Below, piece by piece: positions 1 to 8,496 of a DNA stretch of 12,354 nucleotides. How positions within the stretch are numbered: position 1 is the first letter of the stretch; each line of letters starts with the position of its first letter. This stretch comes from Deltaproteobacteria bacterium (GTDB lineage: Bacteria; Myxococcota_A; UBA796; UBA9615): contig JAJDAI010000365.1 in NCBI GenBank assembly GCA_029261955.1, positions 1 through 12,354 on the forward strand, written 5' to 3'. Position numbers and translations under genes: made by a program. Below the pieces are notes generated by a model. That model was not told where the DNA came from. It was given only the letters and a program-made list of their open reading frames with translations, and did no database searches.

Positions 1-348
1 TACAACGGTGGACCGCGCGGCGGCGGCCGGCTCTGTGGCGGCGAGGAGTGCCTGCGGGACACGCAGAACGTCACCTCGGGCACGCGCATGGAGATCGGCT
101 GCCACCACGCCGAGATGAACGTCGTCTGCAACTGCGCGGCCAGCGGCGTCTCCACCCAGGGCGCCTGGATCATCGTCACCGGTGAGCCCTGCATGATGTG
201 CAGCAAGCTCATCCACCACGCCGGCATCCAGCGCGTCTACGTCGTCTCCGGCGGCTACGCGGGTGAGAACGGGCTGGGCTACCTCGAGCGCCACGGCGTG
301 GAGGTCGTCCGCACCGAAGGTCCCAAGGATCCCCGCCTGAAACTGTAG
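1..348 (+). CDS. dCMP/cytidine deaminase-family protein, 5' end cut by window
   Basis: The reading frame is open from base 1 to the TAG at 346-348, giving 115 C-terminal residues; the true start lies outside the window. The visible part holds both zinc-binding motifs of the cytidine/deoxycytidylate deaminase fold: CHHAEMN (His ligand and catalytic Glu, fragment residues 34-40) and GEPCMMC (two Cys ligands). The run GGEECLRDT followed by a TSG segment before the HAE motif resembles ComEB-type dCMP deaminases, which convert dCMP to dUMP for thymidylate synthesis. Family members are about 150 residues, so only a short N-terminal part is probably missing. A first Met at 88 is internal, because starting there would discard conserved sequence. 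The substrate could also be another cytosine nucleoside or nucleotide. A U-tract terminator follows immediately, so this gene ends its own transcript before metK. Confidence 0.85.
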   Translation, partial: YNGGPRGGGRLCGGEECLRDTQNVTSGTRMEIGCHHAEMNVVCNCAASGVSTQGAWIIVTGEPCMMCSKLIHHAGIQRVYVVSGGYAGENGLGYLERHGVEVVRTEGPKDPRLKL

Positions 349-350
349 AC

Positions 351-375
351 AGGGGGGGCGATCACCCCTTTTTTT
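351..375 (+). terminator. Rho-independent terminator after the deaminase gene
   Basis: A G-run (351-358, AGGGGGGG) can pair with CCCCT at 365-369 around a short loop and is followed directly by seven T residues (369-375). It begins 3 nt after the deaminase stop codon. It is the only terminator in the window with a classic uninterrupted U tract. Confidence 0.8.
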
Positions 376-401
376 GACGCTCGGGGGACGGCGGCTATAG
401 T
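374..401 (+). promoter_or_regulatory. Sigma70-type promoter of metK
   Basis: A -35 element TTGACG (374-379) and a -10 element TATAGT (396-401) are separated by 16 nt. Each matches the sigma70 consensus at five of six positions. The -35 overlaps the last T residues of the preceding terminator. The predicted start near 408 leaves a leader of about 90 nt before the metK ATG. Confidence 0.7.
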
Positions 402-497
402 GCGCCGCACTTCGGAGCCGGGACTCTTGAAACCCTGGCTTTTCCCCGGTTTTCCCGGCCTCTGCGAAGGCCTTCGATCGACAGGCGAGATCACCTC

Positions 498-1661
<1,164 letters not shown>

Positions 1662-1683
1662 CAGCCTGCCCGCTCGAAGCTCC

Positions 1684-1722
1684 GCACGGCGGGGGTCCCT
1701 CTCAGAGGGGCTCCCGCCGTGC
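1684..1722 (+). terminator. Hairpin terminator after metK
   Basis: A perfect 10-bp stem, GCACGGCGGG (1684-1693) with CCCGCCGTGC (1713-1722), encloses a second small stem, CCCTC (1697-1701) with GAGGG (1705-1709). It starts 22 nt after the metK stop. The following CCCCTTGGG is a poor U tract, so termination may need other factors. Confidence 0.65.
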
Positions 1723-1735
1723 CCCTTGGGGCCGA

Positions 1736-1764
1736 TTGACGAGGTCTTGTCGCGCCTTTACAGT
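1736..1764 (+). promoter_or_regulatory. Sigma70-type promoter of icd and probably the TCA block
   Basis: A -35 element TTGACG (1736-1741) and a -10 element TACAGT (1759-1764) are separated by 17 nt. It lies just after the metK terminator and 77 nt before the icd ATG. The -35 is identical to that of metK, and the same AGTGCGC string (end of -10 plus discriminator) occurs in both promoters. Confidence 0.7.
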
Positions 1765-1841
1765 GCGCGCCCACGCGCGGGGAAGGCCCCTTCGTCCGCG
1801 TGGTCTCAACCTCGATCGCGCGACCCTCGGAGCCCCCCCAC

Positions 1842-3095
<1,254 letters not shown>

Positions 3096-3104
3096 CACGA
3101 CCCA

Positions 3105-3130
3105 CCCGCCGCGGCCGGCCCCGCGGCGGG
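3105..3130 (+). terminator. GC hairpin between icd and mdh (attenuator or processing site)
   Basis: A perfect 10-bp inverted repeat, CCCGCCGCGG (3105-3114) with CCGCGGCGGG (3121-3130), has a 6-nt loop and lies 9 nt after the icd stop. No U tract follows, and no promoter is visible before mdh. It could give partial termination or protect the 3' end of icd mRNA rather than end transcription fully. Confidence 0.45.
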
Positions 3131-3164
3131 CTGCGGCTCCACGACTCGACTCGAGGAGCCTCAC

Positions 3165-4109
3165 GTGACCACGAAGCGCCCCAAGATTGCCCTCATCGGT
3201 GCCGGCCAGATCGGCGGCATCATGGCCCTGCTCGCAGCTCAGAAGGAGCTCGGCGACGTCGTCCTGCTGGACATCCCCCGCGCTGAGGGGACCGCGAAGG
3301 GCAAGGCCCTCGACATCTCGCAGGGCAGCCCGGTCGACGGCTACGACGCCAGCGTGACCGGCACGTCCGACTACGCCGACATCGCTGGCGCGGACGTCGT
3401 CATCGTCACCGCCGGCGTGCCCCGCAAGCCGGGCATGAGCCGCGACGACCTGATCGGCATCAACCTCAAGATCGTGCGCGACGTGGGCGGCAAGCTGAAG
3501 GACGTCGCGCCCGACGCCTTCGTCATCGTCATCACCAACCCGCTCGACGCGATGGTCCTGGCCATGCAGAAGGCCACCGGCTTCCCGACCCACAAGGTCT
3601 GCGGCATGGCCGGCGTGCTCGACGGCGCGCGGCTCCGCTTCCTGCTGGCCGACGGCATCGGCTGCGCGGTCAAGGGCGTGCAGGCCATGACCCTGGGTGG
3701 CCACGGCGACTCCATGGTCCCGCTGCTCAGCTCGGCGAACGTGGGCGGCGTGCCCGTCACGGAGCTGCTCGAAGCCGACGTGCTGGCCGCGATCGTCAAG
3801 CGCACCCGCAAGGCGGGCGGCGAGATCGTGGGCCTGCTGGGCAACGGCTCGGCCTTCTTCTCGCCTGCTGCCTCCGCCATCCGCATGGCCGAGGCCTACC
3901 TCAAGGACCAGAAGGCGATGCTCCCCTGCGCGGCGTACCTCAGCGGTGAGTTCGGCTACGACGGCATCTACTTCGGCGTCCCGACCGTCATCGGCGCCGG
4001 TGGCATCGAGAAGGTCATCGAGGTCCCGCTGAGCGCGGACGAGAAGACCGCCCTCGACGCCTCTGCGGCTGCCGTCCAGGCGCTCGCCGAGCTGGTCAAC
4101 AACTCCTAA
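3165..4109 (+). CDS. mdh: Malate dehydrogenase (LDH-like type)
   Basis: This enzyme oxidises malate to oxaloacetate with NAD+ in the TCA cycle. The start is GTG at 3165, with a strong GAGGAG site (3153-3158) six bases upstream, giving 314 residues. The Rossmann motif GAGQIGG is at 12-18. Asp36 at the end of the second strand favours NAD over NADP. Substrate-site residues are Arg87 in the loop PRKPGMSR (Arg marks malate rather than lactate specificity), Arg93, Asn125 (TNPLD), Arg156 and catalytic His180 (GGHGD). Sequence and length fit the LDH-like MDH group found in many deltaproteobacteria and alphaproteobacteria, not the E. coli type. It lies 69 bp after icd, with a hairpin between, and 16 bp before sucC, so it is very probably cotranscribed with sucC and sucD. 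Confidence 0.96.
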   Translation: MTTKRPKIALIGAGQIGGIMALLAAQKELGDVVLLDIPRAEGTAKGKALDISQGSPVDGYDASVTGTSDYADIAGADVVIVTAGVPRKPGMSRDDLIGINLKIVRDVGGKLKDVAPDAFVIVITNPLDAMVLAMQKATGFPTHKVCGMAGVLDGARLRFLLADGIGCAVKGVQAMTLGGHGDSMVPLLSSANVGGVPVTELLEADVLAAIVKRTRKAGGEIVGLLGNGSAFFSPAASAIRMAEAYLKDQKAMLPCAAYLSGEFGYDGIYFGVPTVIGAGGIEKVIEVPLSADEKTALDASAAAVQALAELVNNS

Positions 4110-4125
4110 TCCCCCCGGAGCATCG

Positions 4126-5292
4126 ATGAACGTTCACGAGCATCAGGGCAAGGAGATCCTGCGCCGTTTCGGGGTGGCGACGCCCCGCGGCAAGGTCGCC
4201 TTCTCCGTTGACGAGGCGGTGGCCGGAGCCGAGGAGCTGGGTGGCGAGGTCTGGGTGGTCAAGGCCCAGATCCACGCCGGCGGCCGCGGCAAGGGCGGCG
4301 GCGTCAAGCTGGCCCGCAGCATCGAAGAGGTGCGCGCCCACGCCAACGAGATCCTGGGCATGACCCTGGTGACGCACCAGACCGGCCCCGCCGGCAAGCT
4401 GGTGCAGCGGCTCTACGTCGAGGAGGGCTGCGACATCGCGCGTGAGCTCTACGTCGGTGTGCTGCTCGACCGGGCCAACGGCCGCGTCGTGATCATGGCG
4501 TCCACCGAGGGCGGCATGGACATCGAGGAGGTCGCGGCGCACTCGCCCGAGAAGATCCACAAGGTGTGGATCGACCCGGCGATCGGCTTCGCTGCCTTCC
4601 AGGCGCGACAGCTGGCCTTCGCCCTGGGGCTCACCGACAAGGTGCAGCAGCGCTCCGCGGCGAAGTTCTTCCGCGGGCTCTACGACGCCTACGTGGAGTG
4701 CGACTGCTCCATGGCCGAGATCAACCCCCTCGTCGTCACCGGCGCGGGGGACGTGATGGCCCTGGACGCGAAGCTCAACTTCGACAGCAACGCGCTGTAC
4801 CGGCATCCCGACATCCTGGCGATGCGCGACCTGAGCGAAGAGGACCCGTCCGAGGTCGAGGCCGGCAAGCACGGCCTCAGCTTCATCAAGCTGGACGGCT
4901 CCATCGGCTGCCTGGTCAACGGCGCCGGCCTGGCCATGGCCACCATGGACACCATCAAGCTGTACGGCGCCGAGCCGGCCAACTTCCTGGATGTCGGCGG
5001 TGGCGCCACGGCGGAGAAGGTCGCTTCGGCCTTTGGCATCATCACGAGCGACCCGGCGGTGAAGGCGATCTTCGTCAACATCTTCGGCGGGATCATGAAG
5101 TGCGACGTCATCGCGGAGGGCGTCATCGCGGCGGTCACCACGACCGGCCTCGACGTGCCGCTCATCGTGCGCCTGCAGGGCACGAACGCCGATCGTGGCA
5201 AGGCGCTGCTCGCCGAGTCGGGCCTCAACATCATCGCCGTCAACACCATGGCTGAGGGCGCGGAAGCGGCCGTGGCCGCGACGAAGGGCTGA
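4126..5292 (+). CDS. sucC: Succinyl-CoA synthetase, beta subunit (ADP/GDP-forming)
   Basis: SucC is the nucleotide-binding subunit of succinyl-CoA synthetase, which turns succinyl-CoA, ADP or GDP, and phosphate into succinate, CoA and a nucleoside triphosphate. It is the only substrate-level phosphorylation step of the TCA cycle. The protein has 388 residues, the same as the E. coli subunit. The N-terminal ATP-grasp domain has Lys46 and the loop GGRGKGGG (52-59), followed by the metal- and nucleotide-binding segments MAEINPL and DAKLNFD. The C-terminal CoA-ligase-like domain contains GSIGCLVNGAGLAMATMD and the GG(G)ATAEKV turn. GGAG at 4117-4120 lies five bases before the ATG. The gene is 16 bp after mdh and 4 bp before sucD, a typical tight operon. 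Whether it prefers ADP or GDP cannot be read from the sequence. Confidence 0.97.
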   Translation: MNVHEHQGKEILRRFGVATPRGKVAFSVDEAVAGAEELGGEVWVVKAQIHAGGRGKGGGVKLARSIEEVRAHANEILGMTLVTHQTGPAGKLVQRLYVEEGCDIARELYVGVLLDRANGRVVIMASTEGGMDIEEVAAHSPEKIHKVWIDPAIGFAAFQARQLAFALGLTDKVQQRSAAKFFRGLYDAYVECDCSMAEINPLVVTGAGDVMALDAKLNFDSNALYRHPDILAMRDLSEEDPSEVEAGKHGLSFIKLDGSIGCLVNGAGLAMATMDTIKLYGAEPANFLDVGGGATAEKVASAFGIITSDPAVKAIFVNIFGGIMKCDVIAEGVIAAVTTTGLDVPLIVRLQGTNADRGKALLAESGLNIIAVNTMAEGAEAAVAATKG

Positions 5293-5296
5293 GTCC

Positions 5297-6205
5297 ATGT
5301 CGATTCTCGTCAACAAGGACACCCGCCTGCTCGTCCAGGGCATCACGGGCAAGCACGGCAGCTTCCACACCGGCCAGGCCATCGAGTACGGCACGAACGT
5401 CGTCGGCGGCGTGGTGCCCGGCAAGGGCGGCACGAAGAGCAGCCACGGGGTGCCGATCTTCAACACGGTCCGCGAGGCCATGGCGGCGACCGGCGCCAAC
5501 GCCACCTCCATCTACGTGCCGCCGCCCTTCGCAGCGGACGCGATCCTGGAGGCCATCGACGCCGAGGTGCCGGTGATCATCACGATCACCGAGGGCATCC
5601 CGGTGCGGGACATGGTCCCGGTGCAGAAGGCCCTGGAGGCGAGCAACAGCCGCCTCGTCGGCCCCAACTGCCCCGGCGTCATCACGCCCGGCGAGTGCAA
5701 GATCGGGATCATGCCCGGCCACATCCACCTGCCCGGCAAGATCGGCGTTCTCTCCCGTTCGGGCACGCTGACCTACGAAGCCGTGGGCCAGCTGACTGCG
5801 CTGAACATCGGCCAGTCGACCTGCGTGGGCATCGGCGGCGACCCGATCATCGGCACGAAGTTCGTCGACGTGGTGAAGCTGTTCGGGGAAGACCCGGACA
5901 CCATCGGCTTCATCATGATCGGCGAGATCGGCGGCTCGGCGGAGGAGGAAGGCGCGGCCTGGATCAAGGCCAACCTGGGCACCTCGAAGCCGATCGTCGG
6001 CTTCATCGCCGGCCAGACGGCGCCTCCGGGACGTCGCATGGGCCACGCGGGCGCCATCGTGTCCGGCGGTCAGGGAACCGCCCAGGGCAAGATGGACGCC
6101 ATGACCGACGCCGGCATCACCGTCGTGCAGTCCCCGTCGGACATGGGCACCGCCATGGTCCGCCTGCTCGAAGAGCGCGGCCTGCTGGCGGAAGCCCGAG
6201 CCTGA
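5297..6205 (+). CDS. sucD: Succinyl-CoA synthetase, alpha subunit
   Basis: SucD carries the phosphohistidine and binds CoA, and works with SucC. The frame is open from 5195, but the ATG at 5297 is the right start. It begins at the family N-terminus (MSILVNKDTRLLVQGITG), lies 4 bp after the sucC stop, and has GAAGGG about 8 nt upstream inside the sucC end. The protein has 302 residues against 289 in E. coli. The CoA-binding Rossmann domain comes first (QGITGKHGSFHT, with IYVPPPFAAD further on). The phosphorylated residue is His250 in the motif GHAGAIVSGGQGTA; the preceding segment with PNCPGVITPGECKIGIMPG and SRSGTLTYE is also typical. The slightly longer length is partly a C-terminal stretch ending LLAEARA. 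Confidence 0.97.
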   Translation: MSILVNKDTRLLVQGITGKHGSFHTGQAIEYGTNVVGGVVPGKGGTKSSHGVPIFNTVREAMAATGANATSIYVPPPFAADAILEAIDAEVPVIITITEGIPVRDMVPVQKALEASNSRLVGPNCPGVITPGECKIGIMPGHIHLPGKIGVLSRSGTLTYEAVGQLTALNIGQSTCVGIGGDPIIGTKFVDVVKLFGEDPDTIGFIMIGEIGGSAEEEGAAWIKANLGTSKPIVGFIAGQTAPPGRRMGHAGAIVSGGQGTAQGKMDAMTDAGITVVQSPSDMGTAMVRLLEERGLLAEARA

Positions 6206-6232
6206 GCTAGACCCCCGTTCCTTCAACCCCCA

Positions 6233-6260
6233 CGCGGCCCGGGATCGACCCGGGTTCGCG
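6233..6260 (+). terminator. Hairpin between sucD and ndk
   Basis: CCCGGG (6238-6243) pairs with CCCGGG (6249-6254) around a 5-nt loop. Outside an internal G/TT mismatch, CGCG (6233-6236) pairs with CGCG (6257-6260). There is no U tract, and it sits just 26 nt before the ndk ATG, so it may attenuate read-through from sucD into ndk or stabilise an mRNA end. Confidence 0.4.
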
Positions 6261-6285
6261 GACTGATCCACCTGGAGAGACCCCC

Positions 6286-6705
6286 ATGGCCATCGAGCGC
6301 ACCCTTTCGATGATCAAGCCCGACGCCGTCGCCGCTGGCAACGCCGGCGCCATCCTGCAGCACTTCGAGGACAACGGCCTTCGCGTCGTCGCCTGCCGGA
6401 AGACGCAGCTGACCCAGGCGCAGGCCGAGGCCTTCTACGCCGTGCACGCCGGCCGCCCCTTCTACGGCGAGCTCGTCGAGTTCATGACCGAGGGCCCGAT
6501 CTTCGCCCAGGTCCTCGAGGGCGAGAACGCCGTCAAGGCCCACCGCGACGTGATGGGCGCGACCAACCCCAAGGACGCCGCCGACGGAACCATCCGCAAG
6601 CTCTACGCGGAGTCCATCGGCCGCAACGCCTGCCACGGCAGCGACAGCGCCGAGAACGCGGCCATTGAAATCGCGTTCTTCTTCGCGGCTTCCGACCTGC
6701 TCTGA
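6286..6705 (+). CDS. ndk: Nucleoside diphosphate kinase
   Basis: Ndk moves the gamma-phosphate between nucleoside triphosphates and diphosphates through a phosphohistidine, keeping NTP and dNTP pools balanced in the cytosol. The protein has 139 residues, the usual length. It opens with ERTLSMIKPDAV, whose Lys11 binds the nucleotide. Catalytic His117 lies in NACHGSDSAENA, with the same number as in E. coli. The ATG at 6286 has GGAGAGA (6274-6280) upstream. It follows sucCD by 80 bp with only a GC hairpin between and no clear promoter of its own, so it is probably the last gene of the icd-mdh-sucCD transcript. Its position after succinyl-CoA synthetase is sensible, since it can pass the phosphate made by SucCD on to other nucleotides. 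Confidence 0.97.
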   Translation: MAIERTLSMIKPDAVAAGNAGAILQHFEDNGLRVVACRKTQLTQAQAEAFYAVHAGRPFYGELVEFMTEGPIFAQVLEGENAVKAHRDVMGATNPKDAADGTIRKLYAESIGRNACHGSDSAENAAIEIAFFFAASDLL

Positions 6706-6708
6706 GCT

Positions 6709-6769
6709 GCAGAACGTCTGACTGAGGCCCGGCTCCCCTGATCGGGGGGGCTGGGCTTCGTCGTTCTGC
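6709..6769. terminator. Long hairpin between convergent ndk and HU genes
   Basis: An outer 8-bp stem, GCAGAACG (6709-6716) with CGTTCTGC (6762-6769), encloses a 12-bp stem, 6727-6738 with 6745-6756, that has two G-U pairs and a 6-nt loop (6739-6744). It starts 4 nt after the ndk stop. Being symmetric, it could stop transcripts from both directions; no strong U tract is seen. Confidence 0.6.
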
Positions 6770-6778
6770 CTTGGAAGA

Positions 6779-6796
6779 GAACCCCTCGCGGGGCTC
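6779..6796 (-). terminator. Terminator hairpin of the HU gene
   Basis: Read on the - strand, GAGCCCC (6796-6790) pairs with GGGGTTC (6785-6779) around the tetraloop GCGA, a stable GNRA loop, followed by TCTTCC. It lies just downstream of the HU stop codon. Confidence 0.5.
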
Positions 6797-6799
6797 GCC

Positions 6800-7069
6800 C
6801 TAGAGCGATTCCTTGAAGCCGCGGCTGGGCTTGAACCGCACCGCACGCCCTTCAGGGATGTCGATGACCGCGCCAGTCTGCGGGTTGCGCCCCTGTCGGG
6901 CCGCACGGGTGGCGACCTCGAAGGTGCCCAGGCCGCTGATGGTGACGCGCTCGCCGTCTCGAAGGGCCTTCTTGAGGCCTGCGAGCATGGCATTGACAGC
7001 TCGTGCGGTGTCGGACCGGGTCAGGCCGGACGCGTCCGCAGCAGCAGAGATCAACTCGTTCTTGGTCAT
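6800..7069 (-). CDS. hup: HU-family DNA-binding protein
   Basis: HU-type histone-like proteins bind and bend DNA as dimers with little sequence specificity and shape the nucleoid. The protein has 89 residues, the normal length. It begins MTKNELISAAADASG and has the helical dimerisation core (residues 1-45), then the GLGTFEV turn (46-52). The beta-arm motif GRNPQTG (60-66) carries the DNA-intercalating Pro63. The C-terminus is FKPSRGFKESL. The start has a strong GGAGG site (bases 7082-7078 on the - strand) eight bases upstream. The gene converges on ndk and is divergent from tRNA-Val. It reads as HU rather than an IHF subunit by general sequence, but the two are hard to separate by eye. Confidence 0.93.
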   Translation of the reverse strand: MTKNELISAAADASGLTRSDTARAVNAMLAGLKKALRDGERVTISGLGTFEVATRAARQGRNPQTGAVIDIPEGRAVRFKPSRGFKESL

Positions 7070-7100
7070 CTTGACCGCCTCCGGGTGGTTAGTCGGCCGG

Positions 7101-7130
7101 ATTGTTGGTTCAGGGCCTTCGACCTGTCAA
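7101..7130 (-). promoter_or_regulatory. Promoter of the HU gene
   Basis: On the - strand a perfect -35 TTGACA (7130-7125) is followed after 18 nt by AACAAT (7106-7101), which matches four of six -10 positions. The HU ATG lies about 30 nt further downstream. Confidence 0.5.
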
Positions 7131-7185
7131 CTGGGACTTGCCATTTCTGCTTTTCTTTCAGGTACTTGACCCAGATCACTCGTCC

Positions 7186-7207
7186 CCTCTGTCCCGTGGG
7201 ACAGAGG
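7186..7207. repeat. Perfect 10-bp inverted repeat between hup and tRNA-Val
   Basis: CCTCTGTCCC (7186-7195) and GGGACAGAGG (7198-7207) are exact reverse complements around a GT centre. The site lies between two divergent promoters, 21 nt upstream of the tRNA -35 and 55 nt upstream of the HU -35. It serves no gene end on either strand, so an operator-like protein-binding site is more likely than a terminator. The binding protein is unknown. Confidence 0.55.
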
Positions 7208-7228
7208 CGACCGATCGCCGCGGGTGAC

Positions 7229-7257
7229 TTGACCTGGGAGCGCGACAGAGCTATCAA
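7229..7257 (+). promoter_or_regulatory. Promoter of tRNA-Val
   Basis: A -35 TTGACC (7229-7234) and a -10 TATCAA (7252-7257) are spaced by 17 nt. The -10 ends 13 nt before the tRNA's first base, leaving a leader of only a few bases. Confidence 0.6.
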
Positions 7258-7270
7258 CTTCGGCCGACGC

Positions 7271-7345
7271 GGGCGTTTAACTCAGCGGTAGAGTGCTACC
7301 TTCACACGGTAGAAGCCACTGGTTCAAACCCAGTAACGCCCACCA
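7271..7345 (+). tRNA. tRNA-Val (anticodon CAC)
   Basis: The 75-nt gene folds into a full cloverleaf. The acceptor stem is GGGCGTT with AACGCCC, the D stem ACTC with GAGT, the anticodon stem CTACC with GGTAG and the T stem ACTGG with CCAGT, with a TTCAAAC loop. The variable loop is 5 nt (AAGCC). The anticodon loop TTCACAC puts CAC at positions 34-36, reading GUG valine codons. A73 and the A35-C36 pair agree with bacterial valine identity. CCA is encoded (7343-7345). The D stem starts with an A10-U25 pair instead of the usual G10-C25, a small oddity. It has its own promoter and a hairpin downstream. Confidence 0.96.
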
Positions 7346-7348
7346 TCT

Positions 7349-7381
7349 CGAAGCCCCTCCGGAGTCCCCGGGGGGGCTTCG
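7349..7381 (+). terminator. Hairpin after tRNA-Val
   Basis: CGAAGCCCC (7349-7357) pairs perfectly with GGGGCTTCG (7373-7381), a 9-bp stem starting 3 nt after the CCA end. A weak T-bearing stretch (TCCGTTCT) follows. It probably ends the tRNA transcript. Confidence 0.6.
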
Positions 7382-7406
7382 TCCGTTCTGGCCGGACTCG
7401 TGTAGT
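7378..7406 (+). promoter_or_regulatory. Possible promoter of the EamA transporter gene
   Basis: TGTAGT (7401-7406) resembles the TATAGT and TACAGT -10 elements of metK and icd. At 17 nt upstream lies only a weak -35, TTCGTC (7378-7383), which overlaps the tRNA hairpin. The gene's ATG is 32 nt downstream. Confidence 0.3.
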
Positions 7407-7438
7407 TTCGAGCCGAATCTGAAGGGAAGGGGCAGGGC

Positions 7439-8488
7439 ATGGCTGAGAGATCGCAACCCGTCGGCCCCCTGCTCTGGTGCCTGGCGGCGGCCGTGCTCTT
7501 CGGCGCGTCCACGCCCGTGGCCAAGATCCTGGTCGGCAGCACCAGCCCCTTCCTCCTGGCCGGGCTGCTCTACCTGGGAGCGGCTGCCGCGGTGCTGCCC
7601 TTCTCCTTCTCCGGCGGCTCCCCTGCGCGCCGCTGGCAGGGTCAGAACCTGCGCTACCTCGCGGGCGCGGTGCTCTTCGGGGGCGTGCTCGGTCCGGTGC
7701 TGCTCATGGCTTCGCTGCGCCTCGCGGCGGCCTCGTCCGTGTCCCTGTGGCTCAACCTCGAATCGGTGGGCACCGCGGTGCTGGCCTGGGCCTTCTTCCG
7801 GGAGCACCTGGACCGGCGGACCTGGGCCGCGGTGGTGCTGGTCTGCGCCGCGGGCCTCGTCCTCGCCTGGCCGTTCTCGGCGGGCTTGGGCCTCGCGGGG
7901 ATCTTCGCGGCGCTCGCCTGCCTGTGCTGGGGGCTCGACAACAACGTGACCTCGCTGATCGACGGGTTCACGCCGGCGCAGTCCACGGCGGTCAAGGGCC
8001 TGGTGGCCGGCCTCGTGAACCTGGGCGTCGGGCTGGTGCTGGCCTCGCCCGAGGAGCTGCCCGTCAAGGGCGAGGTGCTGGTCGCGCTGCTGGCCGGCGG
8101 CCTGGGCTACGGGGCCTCACTGGTGCTGTACGTGAAGGGGGCCCAGCGGCTCGGAGCGACGCGATCCCAGCTGGTCTTCGCGACGGCACCCTTCGTCGGC
8201 GTGCTGCTCGCCTGGCTGGCCTTGGGGGAGCCGGTGCTGGGCACGCAGCTGCTCGCCGGTGGCCTGATGCTGGCGGGGATCGGCCTGATGCTGAGCTCGA
8301 AGCACGGCCACGAGCACGCGCACGTCGCCATGACCCACACCCACAGCCACCGGCACGACGACGGGCACCACGGGCACCAGCACGAGGGCCTGCCGCCGGG
8401 CGCCGAGCACACGCATGAGCACGCGCACGAGGCCGCGAACCACGCGCACCCTCATGAGCCTGACCTGCACCACCGCCACGAGCACTGA
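7439..8488 (+). CDS. EamA/DMT-superfamily permease with His-rich C-terminal tail
   Basis: The protein has 349 residues. Residues 1-287 are a hydrophobic permease of the drug/metabolite transporter type. There are two EamA halves, each with about five membrane segments, from WCLAAAVLFGASTPVAKILV near the start to LLAGGLMLAGIGLML before the tail. The substrate cannot be read; the superfamily exports amino acids, metabolites and drugs. Residues 288-349 are a hydrophilic tail with 23 His in 62 residues, mostly as HxH repeats, ending PDLHHRHEH, with obvious capacity to bind Zn, Ni, Co or Cu. I recall similar tails in a subgroup of bacterial EamA proteins. The ATG at 7439 follows a purine-rich GAAGGGAAGGGG site. 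It converges with the SDR-like gene, with only 8 bp between stop codons. Confidence 0.88.
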   Translation: MAERSQPVGPLLWCLAAAVLFGASTPVAKILVGSTSPFLLAGLLYLGAAAAVLPFSFSGGSPARRWQGQNLRYLAGAVLFGGVLGPVLLMASLRLAAASSVSLWLNLESVGTAVLAWAFFREHLDRRTWAAVVLVCAAGLVLAWPFSAGLGLAGIFAALACLCWGLDNNVTSLIDGFTPAQSTAVKGLVAGLVNLGVGLVLASPEELPVKGEVLVALLAGGLGYGASLVLYVKGAQRLGATRSQLVFATAPFVGVLLAWLALGEPVLGTQLLAGGLMLAGIGLMLSSKHGHEHAHVAMTHTHSHRHDDGHHGHQHEGLPPGAEHTHEHAHEAANHAHPHEPDLHHRHEH

Positions 8489-8496
8489 GGAGCGGC

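Noticed and set aside
402..497. Known SAM riboswitch upstream of metK
   Set aside because: I looked for the conserved pairing of common SAM classes and could not fit any. Only generic hairpins are seen, so it is listed as a question and not a feature.
4096..6271. Long - strand open frames across sucC and sucD
   Set aside because: They are antisense shadows of intact, well-conserved genes, with His/Asp/Val/Gly-rich translations that are typical of high-GC DNA.
7066..7291. Short open frames of 63 and 68 codons on both strands between hup and tRNA-Val
   Set aside because: They cover promoters, a palindrome and the tRNA, and lack ribosome sites. The sequence is better explained by regulation.
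8300..8488. Repeated CAC/CACG units as a DNA repeat or CRISPR-like array
   Set aside because: The repetition comes from His codons in HxH repeats of one continuous frame. There are no spaced identical repeats.
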